64,000 bases of DNA from NCBI GenBank assembly GCA_028583605.1, contig CM053328.1, forward strand, positions 2,948,326 through 3,012,325. The letters are read 5' to 3'. Position 1 is the first letter of the stretch. Each line of letters begins with the position of its first letter. Both the position numbers and the translations under genes were made by a program. Shown here in pieces: positions 32,231-43,739 of the stretch. The notes under the pieces were generated by a model. The model had not been told where the DNA came from and searched no databases. It was given only the letters and a program-made list of their open reading frames with translations. This DNA is from Dastarcus helophoroides (Eukaryota; Arthropoda; Insecta; Coleoptera; Bothrideridae).

Positions 32231-32859
32231 TTTTGATTACATTCCTGACTTTTTTAGCAACATTTAAATGTTATATTCCTTGTATTTCGTGACAAATTCA
32301 AAATTAAATTGTATTTATTATATATTTGCTTTAATGAGCTTTTAACAAATCAATTTTAACAGAAATTTATTTAAATCATATTAAATAAAATATTTTCTAA
32401 ATAAAATCAAGACGAATTGGAATTCAATTGTTTTCTCAGCGGAATAATGTTAGACAGTAAATTCTGTACTACTTTTCCCATTAGGCTTTCTTGTATTTCC
32501 AATGGTTTACGAGATCCTTGTAGTGAAAATCAAATTTGATTCAACCTGTATATGATGAAAATAAGTTGACTCCTGTTCTGTCCCAAGCAAATCAAAACGG
32601 TCTGCACTTCGAAAAGGATCATTTAATGATTCAGTTGTGATTGTGATTGCGTATAAATCTTATCAATATGTTCATAATATCAAAATCATGGAATGAAGCA
32701 CTTAGTTTACTTTGGGAATTTCCAATGAGCTAGCTCCTATTTGCATCCAATTGCTAGAGTCAACATTAAATAGTACTTATCCTATTATTATATTACTTTA
32801 AAGAAATATTCAACATTTCTCAGATGTGAGTCAATCCTCTTAAGAATGTGTCAATGAAT
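32231..32859. other. Mixed-composition spacer
   Basis: AT-rich but not visibly repetitive. No open frame above 60 codons, RNA gene or mobile-element end was recognised. Confidence 0.4.
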
Positions 32860-33044
32860 GAAACCCTTAAATAATGGGTCACTCCAGCCTCCAGCACCAG
32901 GCAAAATAAAACCTGTTTTATGACTGGGTAAATGGCAAGTCTGGCATTACAATTGTTGTTTGAATTAGCTAGAATATTGGCTAAATATATCGTTGTATTT
33001 GTCTTTAACTGAATTCAATTAAACGTCCCCAAAAGTTTATTCTT

Positions 33045-33245
33045 CATGGTGGACTTTTATTGGTCGGAAACATTATGTTTATTAATTTAATTTAAAATTT
33101 CTACGACCCAGTTTGGAAATATTTAAATTTTTATTAACGTTTGTTGACAATATTCAAAAACTGTTTTCGAATATTGTCAACAAAGATTAATAAAAATTTA
33201 AATATTTCCAAACTGGGTCGTAGAAATTTTAAATAAAATTAAATA
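33045..33245. mobile_element. Palindromic element nested in left arm
   Basis: An almost perfect palindrome: arms of about 80 bases (landmarks CGACCCAGTTTGG / CCAAACTGGGTCG and GTTGACAATATTC / GAATATTGTCAAC) around a loop of about 13 bases. The left arm has about 30 extra bases starting TTCATGGTGGAC. It is related to 16645-17250 and 38058-38368. It interrupts the left arm of the larger inverted repeat, so it is the younger insertion. No hammerhead is present in this short version. Confidence 0.8.
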
Positions 33246-33699
33246 AATCCAACAATGAACCGGTGGAAAAGGATTATGTATGCATATTTTCTGATAAACT
33301 TTTTGTAAATGAATTTAATTGATATATAATTAATTTAAACCCGAAATCTCAACTTTTTCCTTAAAATTTGTAGTTTATGTAAATTCGTTTTTTAAGTCTT
33401 TGTTGACTTTAATTAATTTATTTATAAAAATCATTATTTTTTTGAAATTATTTTTTATTGTTTACAGAATTTTTGAAATTTCAGAATGTATATGTTTTCA
33501 AACCGGCTTGAGTTGTGTTTAAGAAAGAAGCTGTGAGTATTATTTTTTTCGCCCTTGTTATTAAAGACAACTCTTATAATACCATAATACTGCAATAATA
33601 ATTATTAAATCAAACATTTTTTTGGTCCCATTTTATCTTTGGTGTAGAAAGTCATGACTCATCCTAATTAACGCTAACTGACAACATAAGCGCTGCAAA

Positions 33700-34970
33700 A
33701 AAATTAAATTAGGAAAACTTGGCAATTGCCTTTTTTTTAAATTTGTTTTCCAACTATTCAAAATTTAGACTTTCTTTAAACATTTTGATTTTTTTTTTAA
33801 ATTTAACTTTTTATGAAAATGAAATGAAGATTTCCACTTTTTTCAAAATTTTGACATCTTTGAAATTTTCAACTATTCAAAATTTCGAATTTTTTAAAAA
33901 TCACGAATTTTTCTAAAATTTCGACCTTTTTAAAAAAGTCAACTTTTTTTGAAGATCTTAACTTTTTCCAAAAATTGACCGAAATTTCGACTTTTTAAAT
34001 TTTATACTTTTTCCAAAAATTTTTTGATTTTCTTTGAATATTTCGGCTTTTGATAATTTTTAATGTTATTCAAAATTTTCGAATTACTTAGTTTTGTTTT
34101 TAAAAATTTTTAATTTTTTTAAAGAACTGCACTGCACCAGTTTTTTCAATTTTGATATTTTTTTGAAAATTGATATTTTTCCAAATTTCGTCTATTTTAA
34201 ACATTTTCCTTTTTGCAGTTTTTGACGTCAATATTGTGACTATTATATCACGATTTGTTTGCATAATTTCGACTTTTTGTGAATAATTTCGACTTTTTTT
34301 TTTGAAGATTTATTTTTTTTAATAATTTTACTTTTTTTGAAAATTTTTACATTTTTCAAAATTTCAGCTTTTTTAAAATTATCAATTTTTATTAAATTCC
34401 AACTTTATGACAATTTTGACATTTCACTAGTGTTTTAAATTATCATTATTTTCAAATTTTTAGCTTTTCTAATTTTCATTTTTTTTAAATTTCAGAATAT
34501 TTAAAAAAATTTCGACCATTTTTCAAATGAATCTATTTTTCAAAGTTTAGATTTTTTTAGAAATTTAAAATTTCTTCAACATTTTACCAATTATCTTAAA
34601 AATTTCGTTTTTTCATTCAATTTCAATTTTTTTTTAATCTAATGAATTATTCTGAAAATTCCTCCTTTTTTCAAACTTTTAACATTTTTCTCAAAATTTT
34701 GACTTTATTTCCCAATGTTGAAATTTTGCCTTTTTTAAAAGTTTTTCAACAAAAAGTCGAATACTCGAAATTTTATCAAAATTTTAAGTTTATCTAACAT
34801 TTGGATTTTTAAACAGTTTTTATAAATTTCGAATTCTCAAAATCTTAGCTTTTTACTAGAAATTTCGCGTTAAAATTTGAATATTATTTCGATATTTTCA
34901 AGTCTCACAAAAAGCGAACTTTTTTCTCAAAACAAAGTGTTTTTCTAAGTAAGTTTTTTTCTAAGACTCA
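33700..34970. repeat. Degenerate TTTCGACTTTTT tract in the loop
   Basis: Low-complexity sequence of TTTTTCAAAATTT words with no period. The frame at 33719-33916 is made of these words. Confidence 0.5.
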
Positions 34971-36284
34971 TAATTAACAAGAAAAACAGATATTGGTCAA
35001 TTTGAACATTACTTTTTTCCCAACTACAAATATCTGTAAATATTTTCCATTGTAAAATTTGTGCATCTTGATGGCAATAAATACTCTCAGTTCAAATACA
35101 ACTTTTAGAAAAGGAACACCCTTCCAGTAATTTTATCATTTTACCCAAACATCTGTTTTTACTTAGAAAGTAAGATAAATAAACAACGTAGTTCAATTGG
35201 CCTGCGTCACAATAGCAGACAAAACTTCAAAAGGGGCTGGGCGAGTCATAACAGTAATTATTATAAAATTGCTTTTCGTAGAAATTTATGCTTCAAGTTT
35301 GTTATTATGATTAATTATTCTCTTTTATGAAGTACATATTTCTGCTTAAATTCTTTAGAAATACAGCTGTACTTGGAAACACCAATAGAGCAATAGAAAA
35401 GGATAAATAGGCAGTACACTTTTTGAAAATAGTCCAAATCAAAAACAAACAAACGAAATTAAAATTAAGGCAAAGTAGTAATTATTATGGTATTATCGAA
35501 GCTGTCTTTAATATTAAGGTCAGAAAAAAATAATACGCAGCATCCAAAACTTAGGGCTTCTTTCTTAAACAGAATTCATGCCGGTTTAAAAAAATATATA
35601 ATGCTGAAATGCCAAAAATTCTGTCTAAACAATAAAAAATATTTTCGAAAAAGTAATAATTTTTATAAATAAATTAATTAAAAAGTCAACAAAAACTTAA
35701 AAAACGAATTTACATAAACTACAAATTTTAAGGAAAAAGTCGAGATTCCGAGATTAAATTAATTATATCAATTAAATTAATTTATCAAAAATTTTAAGAA
35801 ATACGCATACATAATCTTTTTACACTGGTTTATTGTATTAACTAATATTTAAATTTGTTTTAAATTCTTTTAGGAATCTTAAGCTGAATTCAGTTAAAGA
35901 AAAATATAACGATTTGTATATTCCAACAAGAGCATTTTGGCTAATTCAAGCAACAATGCTAATGTCGGACTTGCCATCTACCCAGTCATAAAACAGGTTT
36001 TATTTTGCCTGAAGGCTGAAGTAACCCATTACTTAAGAGTTCAAACGATTTCAAAATACTACCCCACCAGCCGCTCATCGCTGACGGCTGTCGGAACCTG
36101 CAATTACCGTGTCCCTCTATTGGTGAAAAGATTAAACAAAAGGATGCAGAGGACCAGGGATAAGATCAAGTGGACGCAAAGACCATCATTGATTTTGGTG
36201 GATGCGTCCTGAAGCAGAGCTCCTGAGCGTCCAAAAATGGCGTACGCTGTTACTCCATAGCTTCTGCCATCTATACTATATTCA

Positions 36285-36412
36285 ATCAACGCTCGAGAGT
36301 TTCGAATAGCTACTCTCAGGATGGTCGACACTTAATATATTATGTGTCGCAGAGAAATGTACAGGATAAAGTGTCGTGTATAAGCGCCTAGTTAGAATTC
36401 GTTTTTTTCCGA
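36285..36412 (+). repeat. Dispersed repeat family E, copy 2
   Basis: Reverse-complement relative of 30136-30265, with TTCAATCAACGCTCG at its left and AGTGTCGTGTATAAGCGCC near its right. The neighbouring stretch 36060-36285 has higher GC and two overlapping open frames on opposite strands (35937-36212 and 36104-36331) without recognised domains. Confidence 0.6.
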
Positions 36413-36482
36413 AATGTAGAATTTATTCTCAAATTTAGACCTAATTTGCGTCGAGAATTTAACATTACAATTGACAACATAC

Positions 36483-36541
36483 AGTGGCGTAGATGGCAGA
36501 GTGTTGGAATCTTGCGTTGGTTCAATCCCCGGTGCCGATCA
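36483..36541 (+). mobile_element. tRNA-derived SINE-like head
   Basis: TGGCGTAGATG (about 36485) fits an RNA polymerase III A box and GGTTCAATCCC (about 36519) fits a B box, about 34 bases apart as in a tRNA. The intervening arms do not form a full cloverleaf by eye, so a tRNA-derived SINE is more likely than a tRNA gene. It stands just before repeat family AB copy 2. Confidence 0.5.
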
Positions 36542-36579
36542 CTCTTTTTTAATTCTCTTACAAACTATTACATGTCTTT

Positions 36580-38047
36580 AGCTGCAAATATTCTGTTAAC
36601 ATTCGTATGTTGGTAACGCGGGTCGGTAACGCGACATTAACGTGTTGGTAACGCGAGATGAGCGTGTTGATAACGTGACATTAGCGTGACGGGCGAAATC
36701 CTCCAACGCGCGCGCCTAGGGAAGCATTCACGTCAAAAACCGACATCATCTATGTTTCTGGGTCCCATTACAGCATTCACAGGGTTCCTCGTCGTCCGGA
36801 GCCCGATGGGGTTGTATCTGTAGACTGTACCTGTCACCGAGACTGTACACGTTTGCGACAATTACCAGATCTCTCGAGTGGGCAAGTTATTGAACCAAAT
36901 GAGCGCAAAGTTAAGTAAACATGTCTGCCAACAACGACGCTTTTTAATATCGTTGGCCACTATGGAAACTTTATCGGTCGCGTATGTACATATTCCGAGT
37001 AAACAAGACGATTTGTTTAAGATCTTACCTGTAAAAGAAGATAAGGATATCCGCCCTGGCGCTGTCTACTTCGGTGAACGTTAACTTCGAATGACGTGAC
37101 CAAACTTCGAAGGCTTTGGATATCAGAAATCGTATTTCGTAAGTATCCAAGTCTCTCAAGTTTTTCGTCCTTAAACTGCAACAGAGAGAGGTGCATTAGT
37201 GATTTAATTCCAAGCATTAGTGATTCAATGCCAAGCATTAGTAATTCAATGCCAAGCATTAGTAATTCAATGCCAAGCATTAGTAATTCAGTTCCAAGTA
37301 TATTGAGATGTAAATGGACAAATAAAGTGACGAGAAATAGGCAAATGACGACGGGCAAATTTTAAAGCTGAATATGACGAGATTATTGGGTGCGAATTTA
37401 AAAGTTGTTTAAAATTAAATTCTTAGTATATAAAGTTGAACATTTATAATATAAACAATGATCTTGTAAATATTTAAAATATAAAAATGAAGTGCGCCAC
37501 ATTAACTCTGCGCCACATACTTCGTAAAATCCCATGGGTTTTGGTGAAATAATTTTTAGGTTTAATCCACTCGCAAGTTTTGACAAACGTGCTTTCATTC
37601 AAATGCCCTATTTATTGGTCGATATCTCGGTTGGAAGTTATTTCTGTTTTGATTTTCGAATACAGAGCTTAGAATTGCGGTCTACACCGAATTATCCTTA
37701 ATTATAGCAATGGGGGTGAGACACAGAGTCCTTAATAAGCAATATATCCTAATCGCGCCAACTTAAATTGAATCAACAGATTTCAATAGAAGACCACTCG
37801 CTTCTGAATGAAGTCTGATTTACAAAGAGAATAATTTACAATTATTACCTAATTAAAATCATAACGAATATAACGTCCTTAACTAGAATAAATGGGTAAA
37901 GAGTGGAAAATAATAAGTTTTTGACTTTTTTGTTTTCGTTAAAAATTCAAAAAATGTCAAATCAAAAATCGTTGATAAAAACACGATTGCGATTTGGTCT
38001 TATAGCTTTCACTTCAATTTTTGACTTTTTCCAGATATTTTAACTTA
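36580..38047 (+). repeat. Dispersed repeat family AB, copy 2, uninterrupted
   Basis: Collinear with 9230-9432 plus 12885-14155 and lacking the 3452-bp insertion; the matching site CACAGGGT is at 36778-36785. It contains the same 22-bp subunits, the five-copy minisatellite and the same short open frame (36878-37084). Substitutions are few in the right part. Confidence 0.88.
37193..37297 (+). repeat. 21-bp minisatellite, five copies
   Basis: Same array as 13298-13402: five 21-bp units starting GCATTAGTGATT or GCATTAGTAATT. The fifth unit here reads GTAATTCAG where copy 1 reads GTGATTCAG, so unit number has been stable while bases changed. Confidence 0.9.
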
Positions 38048-38057
38048 TACTTTTTGT

Positions 38058-38368
38058 TCTTCATGGTAGACCCTTATTGACCGGAAATATTATGTTTTTT
38101 TCAATTTATTTAACATTTCTTCGGCCCAGTTTGGAAATATTTAAATTTTTATGGTTTGTTGACAATTTTCTAAACAGTTTTTGAAATACGACTACGTGAT
38201 ATTTAAATTTATTGAAAACGTCACCTCATGACAGTTCACAAATTAAGAGGTTAGTTTATTTTACCTAGAATAGGAATAATGAAAAATAGGAGACCAAAAT
38301 TAGATATGGAAAATAATAAAAATTTTGTTTTTTTGATAAATTAGGAAAATATAAAAAATACGGAAGCG
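38058..38368 (-). mobile_element. Palindromic ribozyme element, partial inverted copy
   Basis: Opens with CATGGTAGACCCTTATTG and then matches the reverse complement of 16985-17250. It ends near TAAAAAATACGG, just before the point where the hammerhead would stand, so the ribozyme is not included. Confidence 0.7.
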
Positions 38369-38379
38369 AAAAAAGTCGG

Positions 38380-39187
38380 AAACGATTGTTAATATTTTAA
38401 AAGTCCAATTTTGATTAAAAATTACCAAATTTTCAGAAAAATTCAAAATTTTGCAAAATGATCAAAACATTTAAAAAAAGTCTAAATTTTGCAAAATGAC
38501 CAAAAAATTTTAAAAAGTCGGAATTTCGAAGACAATCAGAATTTTCTCAATAAAATCAAAAGTGGTGAAATTTTGAAAAAATTTAATTTTCAAAAGGTTG
38601 AAAATTTGGAAATGAACAATTTTGAATAACTTAAAATGAAAAAGTCATAAATTTCCATTGATAATTTTTATAACAAATTAAAATTTTGAAAAGTGAGAAA
38701 CTTTTCAAAAAAAGTCGTAATTATGAAAAAAATTATCATTTTAGAAATCCAAATTTTCATAAAAAACCGAAATTTTGAAAAATGGTAAAAAAATTCAAAA
38801 AAAGTTGAGATTTCAAGGAAAGCCAAAATTTTCTCAAAAAATTTAAGTGTTTAAAAAGATGTAAAATTCTGAAAATTGGTGAAATTTTGGAAAAACTTTA
38901 TGAATATTTTTAAATTTAAAATCCTTTTTGCATATTTGCACTTTTCTTGAAAACTAAGATATTTTCGGAGAGCCACTTTTTTCAAAATCTTTTCGAGTCA
39001 CAATTTCCAAATTTCCTTATCTGAAACTTTTCGTTTTCTATTGAAATGTTGCTCCTTTTGGAAATTGAAATTTTTTTAAAAAGTTGTTTTTTTACATTTT
39101 TGCATATTTACTTTTTTTTTGAAAACCAAGGCATTTTCAGATAATCACTGTTTAAAAATTTCTTTGAGTTATATTTGTCAAAGGTAT
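38380..39187. repeat. Low-complexity flank shared with 17260-18477
   Basis: Collinear in its first half with 17950-18260. The second half (38880-39187) contains two related blocks ending in TTTTTTTGAAAACCAAGG-type words. No gene was seen. Confidence 0.55.
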
Positions 39188-39913
39188 GAAGAAGAAGAAG
39201 AAGAAGAAGAAGAAGAAGAAGAAGAAGAAGAAGAAGAAGAAGAAGAAGAAGAAGAAGAAGAAGAAGAAGAAGAAGAAGAAGAAGAAGAAGAAGAAGAAGA
39301 AGAAGAAGAAGAAGAAGAAGAAGAAGAAGAAGAAGAAGAAGAAGAAGAAGAAGAAGAAGAAGAAGAAGAAGAAGAAGAAGAAGAAGAAGAAGAAGAAGAA
39401 GAAGAAGAAGAAGAAGAAGAAGAAGAAGAAGAAGAAGAAGAAGAAGAAGAAGAAGAAGAAGAAGAAGAAGAAGAAGAAGAAGAAGAAGAAGAAGAAGAAG
39501 AAGAAGAAGAAGAAGAAGAAGAAGAAGAAGAAGAAGAAGAAGAAGAAGAAGAAGAAGAAGAAGAAGAAGAAGAAGAAGAAGAAGAAGAAGAAGAAGAAGA
39601 AGAAGAAGAAGAAGAAGAAGAAGAAGAAGAAGAAGAAGAAGAAGAAGAAGAAGAAGAAGAAGAAGAAGAAGAAGAAGAAGAAGAAGAAGAGAAGAAGAAG
39701 AAGAAGAAGAAGAAGAAGAAGAAGAAGAAGAAGAAGAAGAAGAAGAAGAAGAAGAAGAAGAAGAAGAAGAAGAAGAAGAAGAAGAAGAAGAAGAAGAAGA
39801 AGAAGAAGAAGAAGAAGAAGAAGAAGAAGAAGAAGAAGAAGAAGAAGAAGAAGAAGAAGAAGAAGAAGAAGAAGAAGAAGAAGAAGAAGAAGAAGAAGAA
39901 GAAGAAGAAGAAG

Positions 39914-39943
<30 letters not shown>
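39188..39943 (+). repeat. Nearly pure (GAA)n microsatellite, about 252 units
   Basis: 756 bases of GAA with a single visible irregularity, a one-base loss at about 39690 that shifts the phase. Opposite-strand TTC. It produces spurious frames of poly-Glu, poly-Lys and poly-Arg (plus) and poly-Ser/Leu (minus). Very long GAA/TTC tracts are known to form triplex (H-DNA) structures and to be unstable. Confidence 0.98.
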
Positions 39944-39944
<1 letters not shown>

Positions 39945-42490
39945 CAAAATTTCAATGTTCAAATTTCAAAAAAAACAACGAATTTTCCAAAAAAAGTCGT
40001 TTTCGAAAAAAAAGTCAAACTTTTGAAAAATTCGGTTAAAGAATATACGAAACCAAGGACTAAACACCTACTGGCTCAATATTAAAATTTCAAACCCCTA
40101 AGGGTGTGAAAAAGCGTATTCAATTGAACCAAATTCTGGAAGGTCAAAATTTTCAAAAAAAAGTCGATAATTCCGAGAATGTTAAAATTTTGAAAGAAGG
40201 TGAATTTAGGAAAAGTGGAACTTTTAAAAAAAATCGGGATTTTTAGATCGAATTAAAGTTTCAAAAAAGGGCCAAAATTTGCAAACAAAAATCGAAAATA
40301 AAAAAAACCCAAATTGACAAAAATTTGGCAAATTTTTCTAATAAGAGTCGAATTTCTCTAAAGAAAGTCGATTTTTTCGAAAAAAAGTTCAACTCTTAAA
40401 ACTTTACATAAAGAATATACGAAAGCAATTACAAAGCATTTACTTGGTCGATATTAAAAATTCAAGCCCCTAGGAGGTTGAAAAAGTGTATTAAATTGAA
40501 TAATAAAGTATTTTAAAAGTTTTTTTTTATAATATAAAAAGTTACGCTTTCAAAAACTCCAAAATTTTTAAAATAAATTGTAATTTGAACAAAGGTTCAA
40601 ATTTTTAACAACAAAAACTGAAATTTTCCAAAAAAAGTCGAATTATTCGAAAAAAAGTCAAACTTTTGAAATTCTATTAAAGGACGTACGAAATCAAGGA
40701 CTAAACACCTACTGGGTCGATATTAAAATTTCAAGCCCCTAAGGGGGTGAAAAAGTGTATTAAAGTGAATCTCATAATAATTTCGAACTTTCCTAGATAA
40801 TCTAAAAAATTGCGTTTTCAAAAACAATTTTGGCCCCCCAACAGAACGAAATTCTGGAAGGTCGAAATTTTCAAAAAAAAGTCGATAATTCCGAGAATGT
40901 TAAAATTTTGAAAAAAGGTAAATTTAGGAAAAGTGGAACTTTTAAAAAAGATCGGGATTTTTAGAACGAATTAAAGTTTCAAAAAAGGGCCAAAATTTGC
41001 AAACCAAAAAATCGAAAATTAAAAAAAAAACCGAAATTGTAAAAAAAAGTCAAATTTTTCTAAAGAAAGTCCAATTTTTCTAAAGAAAGTCGAATTTTTC
41101 AAAAAAAAGTTCAACTCTTAGAACTCTATATAAAGAATATACGAAAGCAATTACAAAGCATTTACTTGGTCGATATTAAAAATTCAAGGCCCTAGGAGGT
41201 TGAAAAAGTGTATTAAGTTGAATAATAAAGAATTTTAAAAGTTTTTTTTATAATATAAAAAGTTAGGCTTTCAAAAACTACAAATTTTTGAAATGAATTG
41301 AAATTTGAACAAAGGTTCACATTTTCGACAAAAAAAACTGAAATTTTCCAAAAAAAGTCAAATTTTTCGAAAAAAGGTCAACCTTTCGAAATTCTGTTAA
41401 AGAATATACAAAACCAAGGACTAAACACCTACTGGGTCAACATTAAAATTTCAAGCCCCTAAGGGGGTGAAAAAGTGTATTAAATTGAATATTACAATAA
41501 TTTAAAATTTTCCTCGATAATTTAAAAAATTGCGTTTTCAAAAACAATTTTGGCCCCCCAACAGAACGAAATTCTGGAAGGTCGAATTTTTTAAAAAAAA
41601 GTCGATAATTCCGAGAACGTTAAAATTTTGAAAAAAGCTAAATTTAGGAAAAGTGGAACTTTTAAAAAAGATCGGGATTTTTAGAACGAATTAAAGTTTC
41701 AAAAAGGGGCCAACATTTTCAAACGAAAAAATCGAAAATTAAAAAAAAACCCAAATTGTCTAAAAAAGTCAAATTTCTCTGAAGAAAGTCGATTTTTTCG
41801 AAAAAAAGTTCAACTCTTAAAACTCTACATAAAGAATATACGAAAGCAATTACTTGGTCGATAATAAAAATTCAAGCCCCTAGGAGGGTAAAAAAGTGTA
41901 TTAAGTTGAATAATAAAGCATTTTAAAAGTTTTTTTTATAATACAAAAAATTAAGTTTTCAAAAACTTTAACTTTTAAAATTCTATATAAAGTATATACG
42001 AAAGCAATTAAAAAGCATTGTCAAAAAAGTCGAATTTTTCTAAAGAAAGTCGAATTTTTCGAAAAAAAGTTCAACTCTTAAAACTCTATATAAGGAATAT
42101 ACGAAAGAAATTACAAAGCATTTACTTTGTCGATATTAAAAATTCAAGCCCCTAGGAGGATGAAAAAGTGTATTAAGTTGAATAATAAAGTATTTTAAAA
42201 GTATTTTTTTTAGTACAAAAAATTTGGGTTTTCAAAAACTACAACTTTTAAAACTGTATATAAAAAATATACGAAAGCAATTACAAAGCATTGTCAAAAA
42301 AGTCGAATTTTTCTAAAGGAAGTCGATATTTTCGAAAAAAAGTTAGCTCTTAAAACTATATAAAGAATATACGAAAGCAATTACTAAGCATTTCCTTGGT
42401 CGATATTAAAAATTCAAGCACCTAGGAGGGTGAAAAAGTGTATTAAGTTGAATATTAAAGCGTTTGAAAAGTATTTTTTTATAATATAAA
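39944..42490. repeat. Dimeric array family F
   Basis: Two subunits alternate. The first has GGACTAAACACCTACTGG then CCCCTAAGGGGG and a GGCCCCCCAACAGAACG block; the second has GAAAGCAATTACAAAGCAT and CCCCTAGGAGG. The first marker begins near 40058, 40699 and 41419, so the dimer period is about 640-720 bp. From about 41960 only shortened second-type subunits remain. The CCCCTAAGGGG words are palindromic. Related to 19391-20589. Confidence 0.88.
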
Positions 42491-42516
42491 ATAATTAGGT
42501 TTTCAAAAACTACAAA

Positions 42517-42563
42517 GACAAGATTTGTGTTTCAATTTTTGAAGATAACCAAGGATCAGTCAG
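42517..42563 (+). mobile_element. Foldback-MITE fragment
   Basis: Only the outer forward arm: GACAAGATTTGTGTTTCAAT, TTTTGAAGATAACCAAGGA and TCAGTC. Confidence 0.6.
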
Positions 42564-43494
42564 AGGACAATAAAAAAATGTATTATTCATAACTTCGTAG
42601 GAGTAATAATCAGTGCGTAAAATTCTGAGGCAATATCATTTTAATGTGACTTATAAATTGTTCATAAAATTTATTTATAATGTGGCTTCTTCAGATTAAA
42701 TAACTAAGACACTGAATCAATTAATCAATCAAATTTTAACTTTTTGGATATTTTGCATTCTCCGTTGATTCTTCATACAACTTCTGACTTCCTGACGAGA
42801 GATGGCGTCTGACCGGTCGCTCACTCAAGGAGGTTGTGATGGTATCGAGAAAACATCACACCCAGGTTGAGTGAGTAACCGGCACAGACATATTCGACTC
42901 GTCGCACCTGGAAAATCTTAATTTTGAGATCTGAAATTTGTTTATTCTTCATGTGAAATTTATCAACGAATGCAATGCCAACCCCACAGTAGAAATGGAC
43001 AGTTTGATTCTTTTAGATGAATCGGTTTATTTGAGTCAAAAATTTCATAAATTAAAACCGTGACAATGATATTCGTATTAAAGCATCTACACCACTAATT
43101 CTTATAAAAGTTTAAATTATATAAAAAAATATATACAATCTACTGTTACAACTGATTTATTGTATTATTTCACGTCATGCTGAAACGTTAAAAGCATTAG
43201 ATTAATTGCTAAAATGCGGGCACTTAAATGATGGTAAAGCGTGTGGTTTATTTGATTCAATTAGAAATCTTTCAGCCCCTATGGTTAGTCGAAGTCTTCC
43301 ATTATAAAACCTTGCTGCTATTCAGATGTTATGCAGCTTTTGAGGTTAGGACAATAATAATAAAATGTTTCTTTCATGCACCAACAGGTCGACTTTTCTA
43401 CTACCAATTGTAAGACTTCTAATTGTAAAAGCTCCCTAATTAATAACATACATATAAGCACCTTTGCTAATCATATTTATAATTGAAACCTGGT
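42564..43494. other. Mixed-composition spacer
   Basis: No array structure apart from the hairpin at 42813-42882. A 61-codon plus-strand frame (43228-43413) has no recognised domain. Confidence 0.35.
42813..42882. other. Long imperfect hairpin
   Basis: CCGGTCGCTCACTCAA (42813-42828) pairs with TTGAGTGAGTAACCGG (42867-42882) with two mismatches, and an inner stem GTGATG / CATCAC closes a loop of about 12 bases. The stem-loop is about 70 bases long and sits in non-repetitive sequence. It could be a small hairpin RNA, a regulatory dyad or a mobile-element fragment. Confidence 0.6.
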
Positions 43495-43580
43495 CCGGTG
43501 TTAGCAAATATTTATCGAAACATTGTGGAATTTTTAATATCTGTTGCTGTTTTAATCGTTCATAAAGTTTAATAGTAATG
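43495..43580. repeat. Short dispersed repeat, copy
   Basis: Same family as 7800-7885 and 3174-3218, with AGCAAATATTTAT at the left and a TAAAGTTTAATAG block at the right. Confidence 0.6.
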
Positions 43581-43739
43581 AATAATATTTATAATAATAG
43601 CCGATTTTGTTTGCTCAACGTCCAATAATGTCGTATTTCAAAAATTTGACTTTATTTTAATGGAATAGATTCAAACGTTCGCGCCCCTTATTTTAATACC
43701 TGCTAGAATTATAGGTGGCACGCAATTAGTTATAGACAC

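Larger units (their letters stand above)
32860..36046. mobile_element. Large inverted-repeat structure, 3.2 kb
   Basis: The arm 32860-33605 (minus an internal 200-bp insertion) matches the reverse complement of 35465-36046. Shared landmarks include GGCAAAATAAAACCTGTTTT, ATGACTGGGTA, CTTTAACTGAATTCA, GATTATGTATGC, TTTTTTATTGTTTA, GTTTAAGAAAGAAGC and ATAATACCATAATA. The arms are diverged but collinear over about 580 bases; the loop is about 1.86 kb of AT-rich degenerate sequence without a transposase. It could be a foldback or terminal-inverted-repeat transposon or an old inverted duplication. Target duplications were not identified. Confidence 0.72.

Noticed and set aside
39108..40085. Open frames of 284-306 codons with poly-Ser/Leu, poly-Glu, poly-Lys and poly-Arg
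   Set aside because: Same cause as above at the pure GAA tract; the flanking residues come from low-complexity arrays.
42794..42830. CTGACGA at about 42793 as a third canonical hammerhead core
   Set aside because: No GAAA with a closing stem II follows, and stem I cannot be formed. The long hairpin just downstream is a different structure.
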